From W11650 sp963545585 (GTDB lineage: Bacteria; Bacillota; Clostridia; Lachnospirales; Vallitaleaceae): DNA of 33,701 nucleotides. Where the stretch lies: assembly GCA_963545585.1 (NCBI GenBank), contig CAUUKX010000010.1:1-33701 (forward strand), read 5' to 3'. The stretch's first letter is position 1; each line of letters begins with the position of its first letter. The notes below the pieces were generated by a model that saw only the letters and a list, made by a program, of their open reading frames with translations, ran no database searches and was not told the DNA's origin. Position numbers and translations under genes: made by a program. This document shows positions 6,330 to 15,293 of the stretch, piece after piece.

Positions 6330-9300
6330 ATGATGATTCGATTGGATAAAGTAAGTTTTCATTATGGCGGCGAGCATGGCAGCGGCGAAGGGGTCGAAGC
6401 GATTGATCTGACCATTGGTTCCGGGGAGTTTGTGGTTCTGTGCGGCCGGAGCGGCTGCGGCAAAACGACAGTTACCCGGCTGATTAACGGTCTGGCGCCG
6501 CAGTTTTATGCTGGTGAGATGAAAGGAACGGTTGAAGTCGGCGGCGTGTCCGTCAGCTCCGAGCCTTTGTCGCATACTGCCGCCTTAATCGGCAATGTTT
6601 TTCAGAATCCCAAAAGCCAGTTTTTTAATGTCGATACAACCGGCGAGTTGGTTTTTGGCTGTGAAAATCAAGGTATGTCGGCGCTGGAAATTGGGCGGCG
6701 TTTAGAGAAAACGGTGACGGAAATGAAGTTGGAGGGATTGACCGGCCGTAATATTTTTGAACTGTCCGGCGGGGAAAAGCAGCAGATTGCCTGTGCTTCC
6801 GTTTACACCGTTGCGCCGCAGGTTTATGTATTGGACGAACCGTCGTCCAATCTTGACCAAAAGGCAATTCGGCGACTGCATGATATTTTGCAGAAAATAA
6901 AGCAGGAGGGTGCAACTGTGGTTCTGTCCGAGCACCGGCTTCATTATTTAATGGATTTGGCTGACCGGTTTTTATATATGGCGGATGGCCGGATGGTTCG
7001 TGAGTTTACTTCGGAAGAAATACAGGCTTTGCCGGATGGCGAGTTAGAGCAGCTGGGGCTGCGCTGTACGGATTTGACGAAACTAAAGAGGAATCCTGCG
7101 TTTCAGCCGGCTTTTTCCGCTGCCCCCAAAGCAGCGGTTGAAGCGTTGGACTTATCCTGCCACCGGGCGGATACGCAAATCCTGGATATGGAAAGTTTGG
7201 CTTTGCCGGAGGGCAGTATTGTAGCCATGATTGGCGATAACGGCTGCGGCAAAAGCACGCTGGCCGAGTCGCTCTGCGGTGTAATCCCATCCGGCGGAAG
7301 TGTGGCTTTTGCCGGAAAATATTTAACGAATAAGGAACGTTACCGCCGGAGTTACTTGGTGATGCAGGACGTCAACCGCCAGTTGTTCGGCGAAAGCGTC
7401 TGGGAGGAAGTTCGGCTGAATGCGGCGGTGTCCGAGGCGGAAACGGAAACTATTTTGCAGGCGCTGGGCCTGGCGGCAATGAAAGACCGGCATCCGGCGG
7501 CTTTATCTGGCGGGCAGAAGCAGCGGGTGGCGATTGCGTCTGCTTTATGTGCCGGCAAGGAGATTTTGTTTTATGACGAGCCGACCAGCGGCCTTGACCG
7601 GCAGGGGATGGAACGGTTTGGCCGGCTGCTGCAAGATATGCGGGAAAAGCTGCTGGCGTCGGTTATTATTACACATGATCCGGAGTTGATTTTTACCTGC
7701 TGCACCCATGTTTTGCATGTGGAAAACGGCCGAGTACTGGCGTTTTATCCGCTAAATGAAGAAGGCGCAGAACGGGTACGCTATTATTTTTTAAAGCAAG
7801 GCGGCGAGAGTGTCAGCCCCAAACGGGAAACATTAGGAAAAATCGGTAAAATCCTGCAGTATGCCGGTAAATACCGAAAATATACTTATTTGGCGGCAGC
7901 GCTAATGACGGTTGGCGCAGCTGTTAGAGTGCTTCCTTTTTTGGCGATTTATCGGCTGCTGGCGGCGGTGATTGCCGGACAAAGTATCGGTATGCGGGAT
8001 GCGGCGGTGGTTATCGCAGTGGTGCTGTTTGGTCAGTTGGGCTATACTTTTTTTTATACCTTTGGCTTTCAGTATTCCCATCTTGCCGCGTATCATACAC
8101 TGGAAAATATTCGTCGCCATTTGCAGACCAAAATGGAGCAGCAGCCGCTGGGCGATATCCTGAATATCGGTACCGGTGCGGTTAAAAAACTCTTTATTGA
8201 CGATATTGAATCCATCGAGCTGCTGCTGGCGCATTTGATTCCAGAAGGAATCGCCAATTTGACTGTACCGGCGGCAGGGTTTTTACTGCTGGTGGCGGTG
8301 GACTGGCAATTAGCTTTGATGACGCTGCTGATGCTTTTATTTGGACTGGCTGCATCCGGCCAGATGTACGCAGTGGGTATGGATCAGATGAGCAGTTATT
8401 TTGCGGCGGCGAAAGGTCTGAATAATACGATTATCGAATATGTGAATGGGATGGAAGCAGTTCGGATTTTTAACCGGCAGGGCGAGGTCGGCAGAAAATA
8501 TGCCGGAGCGGTCAGCGGCTATCGGGATTTTGCTTTGGCCTGGTATAAAATATGCTGGCCGTGGATGGCGCTGTACGGCAGTTTGTTTTCTAATATCTTG
8601 CTGTATACTTTGCCGTTTGGCGCACTGCTGGTGTTTCTGGGGCAAATTTCACTTTCCCGCTATGTGCTGTCGCTTTGCTTAAACTTTGCCATTGGCCCGC
8701 TGCTGCTGCACTGCATCAGTTTTATGGGGTTGCTGCCGCAGGCTAATTATAAGATTCAGGCGCTGGAAAAAGCAATGGACAGAAGGGCTTTAAAGACGGG
8801 TGAGCAGGCGTTTACCGGGCAAGGGTATGATATTTGTTTTGAGCAGGTACACTTTGGCTATCAGGGGGAAGAGGTCATTAAAGGGATTAGCTTTCAGGCA
8901 CTTTCCGGGCAAATGACGGCGCTGGTTGGGGAAAGCGGTTCCGGCAAAAGTACGCTGGCACGGCTGCTGGTACATTATTATGATGTCAGCGGCGGCCGGA
9001 TTTGCTTGGGCGGTCAGGATATTCGGGAAATGAGTTTGGCGGCTCTGAACCAGCAAATTGCCTATGTGTCGCAGGAGTTGTTTTTATTTAACCGCAGTAT
9101 TTTGGAAAATATTCGGATCGGCCGGCCGACGGCCAGTGATGAAGAAGTGAAAACCGCTGCCCGAAAAGCGGGGTGTGAGGAATTTATTTTAGCCTTAGAG
9201 CAGGGCTATGATACGCTTGCCGGCAGTGCCGGAAGTTCTTTATCCGGCGGACAAAGACAGCGGATTGCTTTTGCGCGGGCGATTTTAAAGGATGCGCCGG

Positions 9301-9587
9301 TGATTGTCTTAGATGAGGCGACGGCTTTTATTGATCCGGAAAATGAGCAGAAGATGAATCAGGCTATCCGGCAGATCATTACTGGTAAAACGGTGATTGT
9401 AATTGCCCATAAACTGCGGCAGATTGCCGGGGCGGATCGGATTATTTTATTAAAGGAAGGAAAAGTTCATCGCTGCGGCCGGCACGAGGAATTAGTCAAG
9501 GACTGCGCCCTGTATCAAAAGCTGTGGGCAGCTTCAGAGAGTGCGCAGGCATTTTGTTTGAAAGCCGGGAAGGAGGCGGAGGCATGA
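6330..9587 (+). CDS. Fusion: two ECF ATPase domains plus an exporter-type ABC half-transporter
   Basis: One 1085-residue frame carries three complete nucleotide-binding domains. Domain 1 (about 1-235) has Walker A GRSGCGKTT at 39-47, LSGGE near 145 and VLDEP near 167. Domain 2 (about 265-475) has GDNGCGKST near 302, LSGGQ near 391 and FYDEP near 413. These two resemble the paired EcfA/EcfA' or CbiO ATPases. After a short linker, a membrane domain of about six helices (about 510-790) leads to a third domain with GESGSGKST near 867, LSGGQ near 970 and VLDEATA near 992. That unit is a standard ABC-exporter half-transporter. The gene overlaps the next ABC gene by 4 nt (ATGA). I see no frameshift or internal decay, so the fusion looks genuine. 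Exporter-fold importers of siderophores (IrtAB, YbtPQ) are one possible analogy. Confidence 0.88.
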   Translation: MMIRLDKVSFHYGGEHGSGEGVEAIDLTIGSGEFVVLCGRSGCGKTTVTRLINGLAPQFYAGEMKGTVEVGGVSVSSEPLSHTAALIGNVFQNPKSQFFNVDTTGELVFGCENQGMSALEIGRRLEKTVTEMKLEGLTGRNIFELSGGEKQQIACASVYTVAPQVYVLDEPSSNLDQKAIRRLHDILQKIKQEGATVVLSEHRLHYLMDLADRFLYMADGRMVREFTSEEIQALPDGELEQLGLRCTDLTKLKRNPAFQPAFSAAPKAAVEALDLSCHRADTQILDMESLALPEGSIVAMIGDNGCGKSTLAESLCGVIPSGGSVAFAGKYLTNKERYRRSYLVMQDVNRQLFGESVWEEVRLNAAVSEAETETILQALGLAAMKDRHPAALSGGQKQRVAIASALCAGKEILFYDEPTSGLDRQGMERFGRLLQDMREKLLASVIITHDPELIFTCCTHVLHVENGRVLAFYPLNEEGAERVRYYFLKQGGESVSPKRETLGKIGKILQYAGKYRKYTYLAAALMTVGAAVRVLPFLAIYRLLAAVIAGQSIGMRDAAVVIAVVLFGQLGYTFFYTFGFQYSHLAAYHTLENIRRHLQTKMEQQPLGDILNIGTGAVKKLFIDDIESIELLLAHLIPEGIANLTVPAAGFLLLVAVDWQLALMTLLMLLFGLAASGQMYAVGMDQMSSYFAAAKGLNNTIIEYVNGMEAVRIFNRQGEVGRKYAGAVSGYRDFALAWYKICWPWMALYGSLFSNILLYTLPFGALLVFLGQISLSRYVLSLCLNFAIGPLLLHCISFMGLLPQANYKIQALEKAMDRRALKTGEQAFTGQGYDICFEQVHFGYQGEEVIKGISFQALSGQMTALVGESGSGKSTLARLLVHYYDVSGGRICLGGQDIREMSLAALNQQIAYVSQELFLFNRSILENIRIGRPTASDEEVKTAARKAGCEEFILALEQGYDTLAGSAGSSLSGGQRQRIAFARAILKDAPVIVLDEATAFIDPENEQKMNQAIRQIITGKTVIVIAHKLRQIAGADRIILLKEGKVHRCGRHEELVKDCALYQKLWAASESAQAFCLKAGKEAEA

Positions 9588-11335
9588 TTGCGTTGGTGCA
9601 TCGGATTGTTAAGTTTTCGGGCAAGTATGCGGCCAAAATCCGAATTGCCTATGTGTTTTTCTTTTTGAAATCAGCCTGCGCCAATGCTCCGGTCATGCTG
9701 GCCATGTGGCTGGTCAATTTGCTGCTGGAGAAGCGGGCGGCGCTTCCGGATATTTTAGTGGCAGCCGGGGCGATGATTGGCTTCTTGGCGGCACAGGCAG
9801 TGTTTCAAAACCTGTCGGATCGCTTTCAGTCGGCAGCCGGGTACGAAATCTTTGCCGATAAGCGGCTGGAGTTGGGTGAGCATTTGCGCCGGCTGCCGAT
9901 GGGGTATTTCACTGAGGGAAATATGGGGCGGATTAGTTCGATTTTATCCGTCGATATGGTGTTTATCGAAGAAAACAGTATGAATTTAGTAGCCGGTGTG
10001 GTCAGTGATATTTTCAGTCAAATCATTTTAACGGCTTTTTTGTTCCTGCTGCATCCGCTGCTGGGGGCGGCGGCGCTGGCAGCGGAAGTGGTAGCTGTTT
10101 TGCTGGCGCAGGGGATGCGGCGGAGTGATTTGGCTAATTCTTTGCACCGGCAGCAGGTGCTGGAAGAAATGACGGATGCCGTTTTGGAGTATACGGCCGG
10201 GTTTGCGGTCAGCCGCAGCTTTGGCTTGACCGGCGAGAGTGCGGCCGGTTTGCGGCAGAACTTTCAGGCGATGACGGCGATGAACCTGTCCTTTGAGGAG
10301 CAGCATATGCCGTGGGAGCGGGCACTGGGGCTTGTCTATGGGCTGGGAACGACTTTGATTTTGGGAGCAGGCATTTATTTGCAGCAGCAAAACGCTTTGC
10401 CGGTGGGGCATTTTATTGGTTTGCTTCTCTTTTTATTTCATATTTTTGCGCCGATTCGGCATTTGTATGAAGGTGTCAGCCGGATGTCGATCATGCAGAC
10501 GGCGCTGGATAAAATTGAGCGGCTGCTGGCAGAGGAAGTTCTGCCGGATAGCGGCCGGGAAAGTCTGCCGGAGCGGGCGGAAGCGGAAATTGAGTTTCGT
10601 CAGGTGTCTTTTGCTTACGGTCAAAAAGAAGTTTTGCATCAGATTTCTTTTACGGTTAAGCCCGGACAAACGTTGGCTTTGATTGGCCAGAGCGGCAGTG
10701 GCAAGACAACGGTTGCCAATTTACTGGCTCGGTTTTGGGATATTCAGAGCGGCGAGATTTTGCTCCGGGGCAGAAATATGAAAACGCTGCCGATGGAAAC
10801 GCTGCTGGGGCATTTGAGCGTGGTCTTTCAAAGGGTATATTTGTTTCGGGATACGGTTTATCAGAATATTGTCATGGGTCGGCCGGAAGCCAGCCGGGAG
10901 GAAGTGGTGGAAGCGGCGAAGAAGGCGCGCTGTTATGATTTCATTATGCGCCTGCCCTACGGTTTTGACACCATAATCGGCGAGGGCGGGTCAAGCTTAT
11001 CCGGCGGCGAGGCGCAGCGGATATCCATTGCCAGAGGGATTTTAAAAAATGCACCAGTCATTATCTTAGATGAGGCGACGGCCAGTATTGACGCCGACAA
11101 CGAATATTATATCCGGCAGGCGTTAGCCGAGTTGTGCCGGGATAAGACGGTTATCATTATTGCTCATCGCCTGAATACGATTCGCGGTGCGGATCAGATT
11201 TTGCTCTTAGAGGACGGCCGGATTTGCGCCGGCGGCAGTCATCAGGAGTTGATGGACAGCAGTGAAAAATACCGGCATCTGACGGCTTTGCAGGAGCAGG
11301 CCGGCGGCTGGAATCAGGAGGAAAATCATGAGTAA
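9584..11335 (+). CDS. ABC half-transporter, exporter fold (TMD-NBD)
   Basis: The 583-residue protein has an N-terminal membrane domain of about six helices and a C-terminal ATPase. The ATPase shows Walker A GQSGSGKTT at about 368-376, LSGGEAQRI near 471, LDEATASID near 495 and an IIAHRLNTI switch histidine near 528. The start is the ATG at 9584: AGGAGG lies 7 nt upstream and the codon overlaps the TGA of the previous gene (ATGA). The longer open frame from 9524 is rejected. It most likely forms a heterodimer with the half-transporter fused into the preceding protein. Export of the same or a related compound, or IrtAB-like import together with the ECF module, are both possible. Confidence 0.9.
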   Translation: MIALVHRIVKFSGKYAAKIRIAYVFFFLKSACANAPVMLAMWLVNLLLEKRAALPDILVAAGAMIGFLAAQAVFQNLSDRFQSAAGYEIFADKRLELGEHLRRLPMGYFTEGNMGRISSILSVDMVFIEENSMNLVAGVVSDIFSQIILTAFLFLLHPLLGAAALAAEVVAVLLAQGMRRSDLANSLHRQQVLEEMTDAVLEYTAGFAVSRSFGLTGESAAGLRQNFQAMTAMNLSFEEQHMPWERALGLVYGLGTTLILGAGIYLQQQNALPVGHFIGLLLFLFHIFAPIRHLYEGVSRMSIMQTALDKIERLLAEEVLPDSGRESLPERAEAEIEFRQVSFAYGQKEVLHQISFTVKPGQTLALIGQSGSGKTTVANLLARFWDIQSGEILLRGRNMKTLPMETLLGHLSVVFQRVYLFRDTVYQNIVMGRPEASREEVVEAAKKARCYDFIMRLPYGFDTIIGEGGSSLSGGEAQRISIARGILKNAPVIILDEATASIDADNEYYIRQALAELCRDKTVIIIAHRLNTIRGADQILLLEDGRICAGGSHQELMDSSEKYRHLTALQEQAGGWNQEENHE

Positions 11336-11519
11336 AAACGGGCGGCGGATGATGGGGCTGATTTTAATGATATTCAGTGTTTTTGGTATTTTGGGCGGAA
11401 CCTTTATCAAAGGCGAGATGTTTGCGGCATGGCTGGCGCCGGTCTTGACCGGACTGGGCGTTTTGCTGCTGGCGGTCGGGGTGGTTTTTTATAAGGTGCT
11501 GGAGGATGGCGGGAAGTAA
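11328..11519 (+). CDS. 63-residue two-helix membrane protein ending the transporter operon
   Basis: The small protein has two hydrophobic segments (about residues 8-26 and 33-54) joined by a short loop, and charged ends. Its ATG overlaps the stop of the ABC gene (ATGAGTAA), and AGGAGG lies 7 nt upstream, so it is translationally coupled. No named family is recognised. Its place as the last gene of the operon suggests an accessory subunit or stabiliser of the transporter. It lies just before the operon terminator. Confidence 0.72.
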   Translation: MSKNGRRMMGLILMIFSVFGILGGTFIKGEMFAAWLAPVLTGLGVLLLAVGVVFYKVLEDGGK

Positions 11520-11559
11520 ACCGCCGTTTAGGTTTGTCTATTAAAAAAGATAACGAAAA

Positions 11560-11596
11560 AGTCAGGATAAAGCTATATTTATTCTGGCTTTTTTTT
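11560..11596 (+). terminator. Terminator of the ECF/ABC operon
   Basis: A 12-bp stem with two G-U pairs (11560-11571 with 11578-11589, arms AGTCAGGATAAA and TTTATTCTGGCT) and a 6-nt loop leads into eight T. Confidence 0.82.
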
Positions 11597-11712
11597 GAAG
11601 ACTGAAAGGGATGATTAAGTCTGAGAGCGGTTTTAACACAAGGGGCTGAAAGGACTGAAGAGAAGTACCGAATAAAGATGCAGACCGCATGGATACGGAT
11701 TAATAAATAATA

Positions 11713-11740
11713 TTGAAAAAATTAAAAAATATGATATTAT
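11713..11740 (+). promoter_or_regulatory. Probable promoter of the spermidine synthase-like gene
   Basis: TTGAAA (11713-11718), a 16-bp spacer and TATTAT (11735-11740), in the AT-rich part of the 351-bp gap between 11520 and 11870. A small inverted repeat (ACGG, 7 nt, CCGT) lies around 11746-11760. Nothing else was recognised in the gap apart from the upstream operon terminator. Confidence 0.55.
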
Positions 11741-11870
11741 TATTTACGGAAACAAACCGTATTCCTATGTTTTTTAGGGGAAATGAAAAGGGATATGCGG
11801 TTTCATGCTGAAAATCTGAAAGATAGTAAAGATTGCCGGATGAGCGCTGGAAAGCAAATGGAGTAAATTC

Positions 11871-13472
11871 ATGGAAAAAGAGAAAATACTAAGAAATAAA
11901 GCCTTTTTATATTTAACCGAGTTTTTTGCTGGTATGTCCGTGATGGCGGTGGAGTTGGGGGCCAGCCGGCTGCTGGCGCCGTATTTCAGTTCGTCGCAAA
12001 TTGTTTGGACGATTATTATCGGTACGATTATGATTGCTATGGCGCTGGGCAATGTCTATGGCGGCCGGAGCGCCGACCGCAACCCCAATCCAGATAAGCT
12101 GTATGGCCGAATTGTGCTGGCCGGGATTTGGATTGCGCTGATTCCGGCAGCAGGCAAGTATGTTATTTTAGCGGTATCGGCGCTTTTGATTTTTACCGTC
12201 AGCAGCGGCTTTTTAATGATTGCCGCCTTTGCCGCCTGTATGATTATTTTTGTTTTTCCTCTGTTTTTGCTGGGAACGGTGACACCGTCGCTGGCCAAAT
12301 ATTCAACCGATAGTCTGGCTGAAAACGGCAAAGTTGTCGGCGCACTGGGAGCATACAATACCATTGGCAGCATTATCGGCACCTTTGTGCCGACCTTTGT
12401 AACCATTCCGGCGGTGGGCACGTCGATTACCTTTTTGCTGTTTGCCGGAATTTTACTGGTTTTGGCGGCGGTTTATTTTATCAGTGTTCGGAGAAGACGG
12501 CGCAAACTGGCGCTTGCGGCCGTAGTTTTTATGCTGTGCTGCGCTTTGGGCTATTCGGATTCCTTTGCTTTTTGGGAAATGGAGCTAATTTATGAGGGCG
12601 AATCGGTCTATAACTATTTGCAGGTCAAAGAGGACGACCGGCAGGTCATCCTGTCAACCAATGTTTTAATTGGGGTGCAGTCGGTTTATATGAAGGAGGA
12701 GGAGCTGACCGGGCTTTACTATGACTATGCGCTGGCCGGGCCGCTGATGGTCGCGGGCAAGCGCCCGGAGGAACTGAAGGTTTTGATACTGGGCATGGGT
12801 ACAGGTACTTATGCGCTGCAATGCCGGCATTTTTACAATGGAATTACCCTTAAAGGCGTTGAGATTGATGAGCGGATTACCCGGCTGGCTCGTAAGTATT
12901 TTGCTCTGCCGGAGGATATCAAGGTAACGACTTACGACGGCCGGGCGTATTTAAATACTGACCCGGAAAATTATGATTTGATTTTGGTTGACGCATATCA
13001 GGATATTACGATTCCGTTTCAGATGTCGTCGGTTGAGTTTTTTTCACTGGTTAAAACACATTTGAATGAAAACGGCGTCATGATTGTCAATATGAATATG
13101 CGGGGAACAGAGCCCGGCAACATTAATGAATATCTGGCGGATACGGTTGCTTCGCTTTTTGCCTGTGTCAAGGCAGTGAATGTGCCGGGAATCTCTAACC
13201 GGGTTCTGTTTGTTTCGGATAATACTTCTTTGGCGGAAGAATTGGCGGAAAAGACAAAAGCGCTGGAAAATCCTAAGCTAAAGGTGCTGATGGAAAAGGT
13301 GGCTGATGGCTGTACGGATTATCAGGCGGGGAATTATATTTTAACCGATGACAAAGCGCCGGTGGAGCTGCTGGGCATGAGAGTGATTGACCGGCTGATT
13401 CAGGAAGAGGCTGCTTACTACAAGGGAATTTATCAGGAAAAGGGCATCAAGGGTGTATTGGAGGCGTTTTAA
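11871..13472 (+). CDS. Membrane-fused spermidine synthase-like methyltransferase-fold protein
   Basis: The 533-residue protein joins an N-terminal membrane half to a soluble C-terminal half. The membrane half (about residues 10-225, six or seven helices) starts FFAGMSVMAVELGASRLLAP, a signature of fused MFS/spermidine synthase proteins. The soluble half carries a nucleotide-binding loop LGMGTGT at about 306-312, an acidic GVEIDE strand end near 330, and DLILVDAYQ near 368. This is the SpeE-type Rossmann fold that binds decarboxylated S-adenosylmethionine. Whether this membrane-fused form makes polyamines is not known from sequence. No speD-like gene is adjacent. The ATG at 11871 is preceded only by a weak GGAG. 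Its stop codon interlocks with that of the convergent pseudogene. Confidence 0.85.
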   Translation: MEKEKILRNKAFLYLTEFFAGMSVMAVELGASRLLAPYFSSSQIVWTIIIGTIMIAMALGNVYGGRSADRNPNPDKLYGRIVLAGIWIALIPAAGKYVILAVSALLIFTVSSGFLMIAAFAACMIIFVFPLFLLGTVTPSLAKYSTDSLAENGKVVGALGAYNTIGSIIGTFVPTFVTIPAVGTSITFLLFAGILLVLAAVYFISVRRRRRKLALAAVVFMLCCALGYSDSFAFWEMELIYEGESVYNYLQVKEDDRQVILSTNVLIGVQSVYMKEEELTGLYYDYALAGPLMVAGKRPEELKVLILGMGTGTYALQCRHFYNGITLKGVEIDERITRLARKYFALPEDIKVTTYDGRAYLNTDPENYDLILVDAYQDITIPFQMSSVEFFSLVKTHLNENGVMIVNMNMRGTEPGNINEYLADTVASLFACVKAVNVPGISNRVLFVSDNTSLAEELAEKTKALENPKLKVLMEKVADGCTDYQAGNYILTDDKAPVELLGMRVIDRLIQEEAAYYKGIYQEKGIKGVLEAF

Positions 13473-14511
13473 ATCACGCCCAGCAGCTTCCACCAGAGAG
13501 CGGCCAGCACAGCCTGAGCGAAAACCGCCGCGCTTAGCGGCAGACCCAGGCGGATGGCTTCTTTTTGGCTGTACATCCCATTTTCCTCACCTTGACCAAC
13601 CAAAATATTCAGATGATGAAAAGGCAGGATATAATGGGAAGCGACTGCCAGATAAACGGTCAGCGCCACGAATAAAGGCGCGATGCCGGCCGCTTCGGCT
13701 GAAATCAGCACCGAAGGAATGACTACGCCCATAACGGCAATGACCGAAACCATAAACATATCCAGCCAATATTGACGCCGTGCAGGGCATCGGTCAGCCA
13801 TAAAACAATGGCAATTAAAATCCAAAGCAGTGTTCTTTTTTCGATGGCTGTGACCGGACTGAGTGCGGCCTGCTTGCGCTCAATTTCCGGAAGATTAATG
13901 CTGACCGGGCAGCTGGGTTTAAACAGCAGTAAAATCAGCGCCAGCGTAATCAGGGAAGCGCCGGCTGGCCGACACGCCCATATATTTAAACCAGCCCAGC
14001 CAACTGTCAGCCATGCCTTTGCCAGCGTAGGAAGCAGCCAGGGGATTAATCACGCTGTCGCCGGTCAGGAAAATCAAGGAAACCGGAACGGAAGCGGCAA
14101 AGACGGTGAAGCCAATCTTGACGGCGTCAGCCTTGGGGATGCCGGCGCTTTTAATCACTACCGCCATGACAGACATGATCAGAAAAGCCTGCGGCCAAGG
14201 GTGAGGGATCAAAATACTGAGAATCAGGGTCAGGGCAAAGACAGAAAGAATAATGCCGGTATAAGAGCGGACAAAGCGTTTAATAAAGCCATAGGCCAGG
14301 CGCTCACCCAAGCCGGAATCCTTAACCGCGCCGGCAATCAGATAAGCGCCGATTACCAGCCACATGGTGGAAGAGAGCCGTATCAGGCTCGAAAGACCAA
14401 ATCGGGCGTAGCCACGCCGAAAATGATTAAGCCTGCCAAATACAGTCCGCTGATATAGCCGGACTGGGCAATATTAGCCGCCCACCAGATGACGGCCATC
14501 AGGCTGAGGGC
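13469..14511 (-). pseudogene. SLC13-type (divalent anion:Na+) permease remnant, multiple frameshifts
   Basis: Translating the minus strand piecewise gives one permease in three reading frames. A first piece (about 14511-14395) reads LALSLMAVIWWAANIAQSGY and ends in a stop after DLVFRA. A second (about 14400-13965) contains STMWLVIGAYLIAGAVKDSG and GFTVFAASVPVSLIFLTGDS. A third (about 13962-13770) contains SLITLALILLLFKP and LTDALHGVN. The last (about 13785-13469) contains ISAEAAGIAPLFVALTVYLA and HYILPFHHLNILVG. At least three frameshifts are needed, near 14397, 13965 and 13775, and a proper start is missing. These motifs fit the SLC13/DASS family, which imports dicarboxylates or sulfate. The terminal TAA overlaps the convergent spermidine synthase-like stop. 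Confidence 0.82.
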
Positions 14512-14520
14512 TAAACATTT

Positions 14521-14919
14521 TTATAAGCGGCAGTCGGACTGGCCGGATAATTCCGGGCTCAAATCAATTTCTTTAATACAGTCAAAGATATGGCAAACGG
14601 TATCGTTTAATTCACGGTGCCGTTTTTTCATGCGGATTTCCAAATTCCAGGCCAGCGGCTCGCACACCGGCAGCCAAACGATCGGATCACCGGACTTAAC
14701 GCTGGCGTTATAAAAAATTCGCGGCAAAACAGCAACGATTTGCGAATCCTGAACCGAACGGATAAGCATTTGACTGGAAAAAGCGTTAATCGCTACCTGC
14801 GGCGAAATTTGCCGCTCCATCAGCTTGCTGAGCACCAGCATTCGGGTATGGCTGCGGATGGGCAGAGCCAGCGGAAAATCCTTGAGCTGATCCCAGGTGA
14901 CAGCCGAAAGAGCCGCCAT
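14521..14919 (-). pseudogene. LysR-type regulator remnant, C-terminal effector domain only
   Basis: The 132-residue frame matches the distal part of LysR effector-binding domains: WDQLKDFPLALPIRSHTRML, then SSQMLIRSVQDSQIVAVLPR. No N-terminal winged helix or linker helix is found upstream on the minus strand, so the gene is truncated. It ends just before the SLC13 remnant and was probably its regulator. A MITE-like element lies 35 nt upstream of the surviving frame, where the missing half would have been. The upstream break may reflect insertion and deletion there. Confidence 0.7.
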
Positions 14920-14954
14920 AGCTTACAATCGTTTGGTTTAGAAACAGCAATAGG

Positions 14955-15059
14955 AAAGGGGCTGCTGCAAAATATGGACTGCGCACAATATGTAGTGGCA
15001 TTTCAGGGAAATGTAATCCTATATATTGTACAAAAATCTTAAAATGCAACAGTCCCTTT
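14955..15059. repeat. Roughly 105-bp palindromic MITE-like element
   Basis: The ends are inverted repeats: AAAGGGGCTGCTGCA at 14955-14969 and the complement of AAAGGGACTGTTGCA at 15045-15059. The whole element is an imperfect palindrome; ACAATAT and TAG blocks around 14985 pair with ATATTGT and CTA blocks around 15025. It has no coding capacity. Such long-hairpin elements with short terminal repeats are typical of MITEs derived from insertion sequences. The parent family is not identified. It sits beside the truncated LysR gene. Confidence 0.65.
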
Positions 15060-15199
15060 TGCTGCCCTTGAAAGGGGCAGGCCGGCATTTTATGCGTCTA
15101 AGGGCAGTAAAAATCCGGGGATTTTTCCTTGACTGCGCGGACAATTAACAATATTTCCGCCCCAAGATGTGGACCTCGGGCCAAAAAGTCCGCCAAACA

Positions 15200-15228
15200 T
15201 TGACAACAGCTGACGATATAGGTATTTT
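15200..15228 (+). promoter_or_regulatory. Promoter of the PTS/GH4 operon
   Basis: TTGACA (15200-15205), a 17-bp spacer and TATTTT (15223-15228). Between the MITE-like element and this promoter are two short hairpins (15062-15080 and 15109-15126, arms AAAAATC and GATTTTT) and no gene. No clear catabolite-response element was seen. Confidence 0.68.
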
Positions 15229-15293
15229 TAAAGAGAAAGATGATTTGCCCAAGCCAAAACAAAAAATCAGATTAATGGGAAGAGAGGTAAGGA

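Noticed and set aside
9524..9583. 20-residue N-terminal extension of the second ABC half-transporter
   Set aside because: The ATGA overlap and AGGAGG at 9571 identify ATG 9584 as the start.
13772..14458. 228-residue plus-strand reading frame
   Set aside because: It is the antisense shadow of the SLC13 remnant: the minus strand carries the recognisable membrane protein segments, and the plus-strand product is low-complexity and polar.
15062..15126. Hairpins before the PTS promoter as a riboswitch or LicT/GlcT-type antiterminator site
   Set aside because: They lie upstream of the promoter at 15200-15228, so they would not be in the operon transcript, and no antiterminator-type sequence was recognised after the start point.
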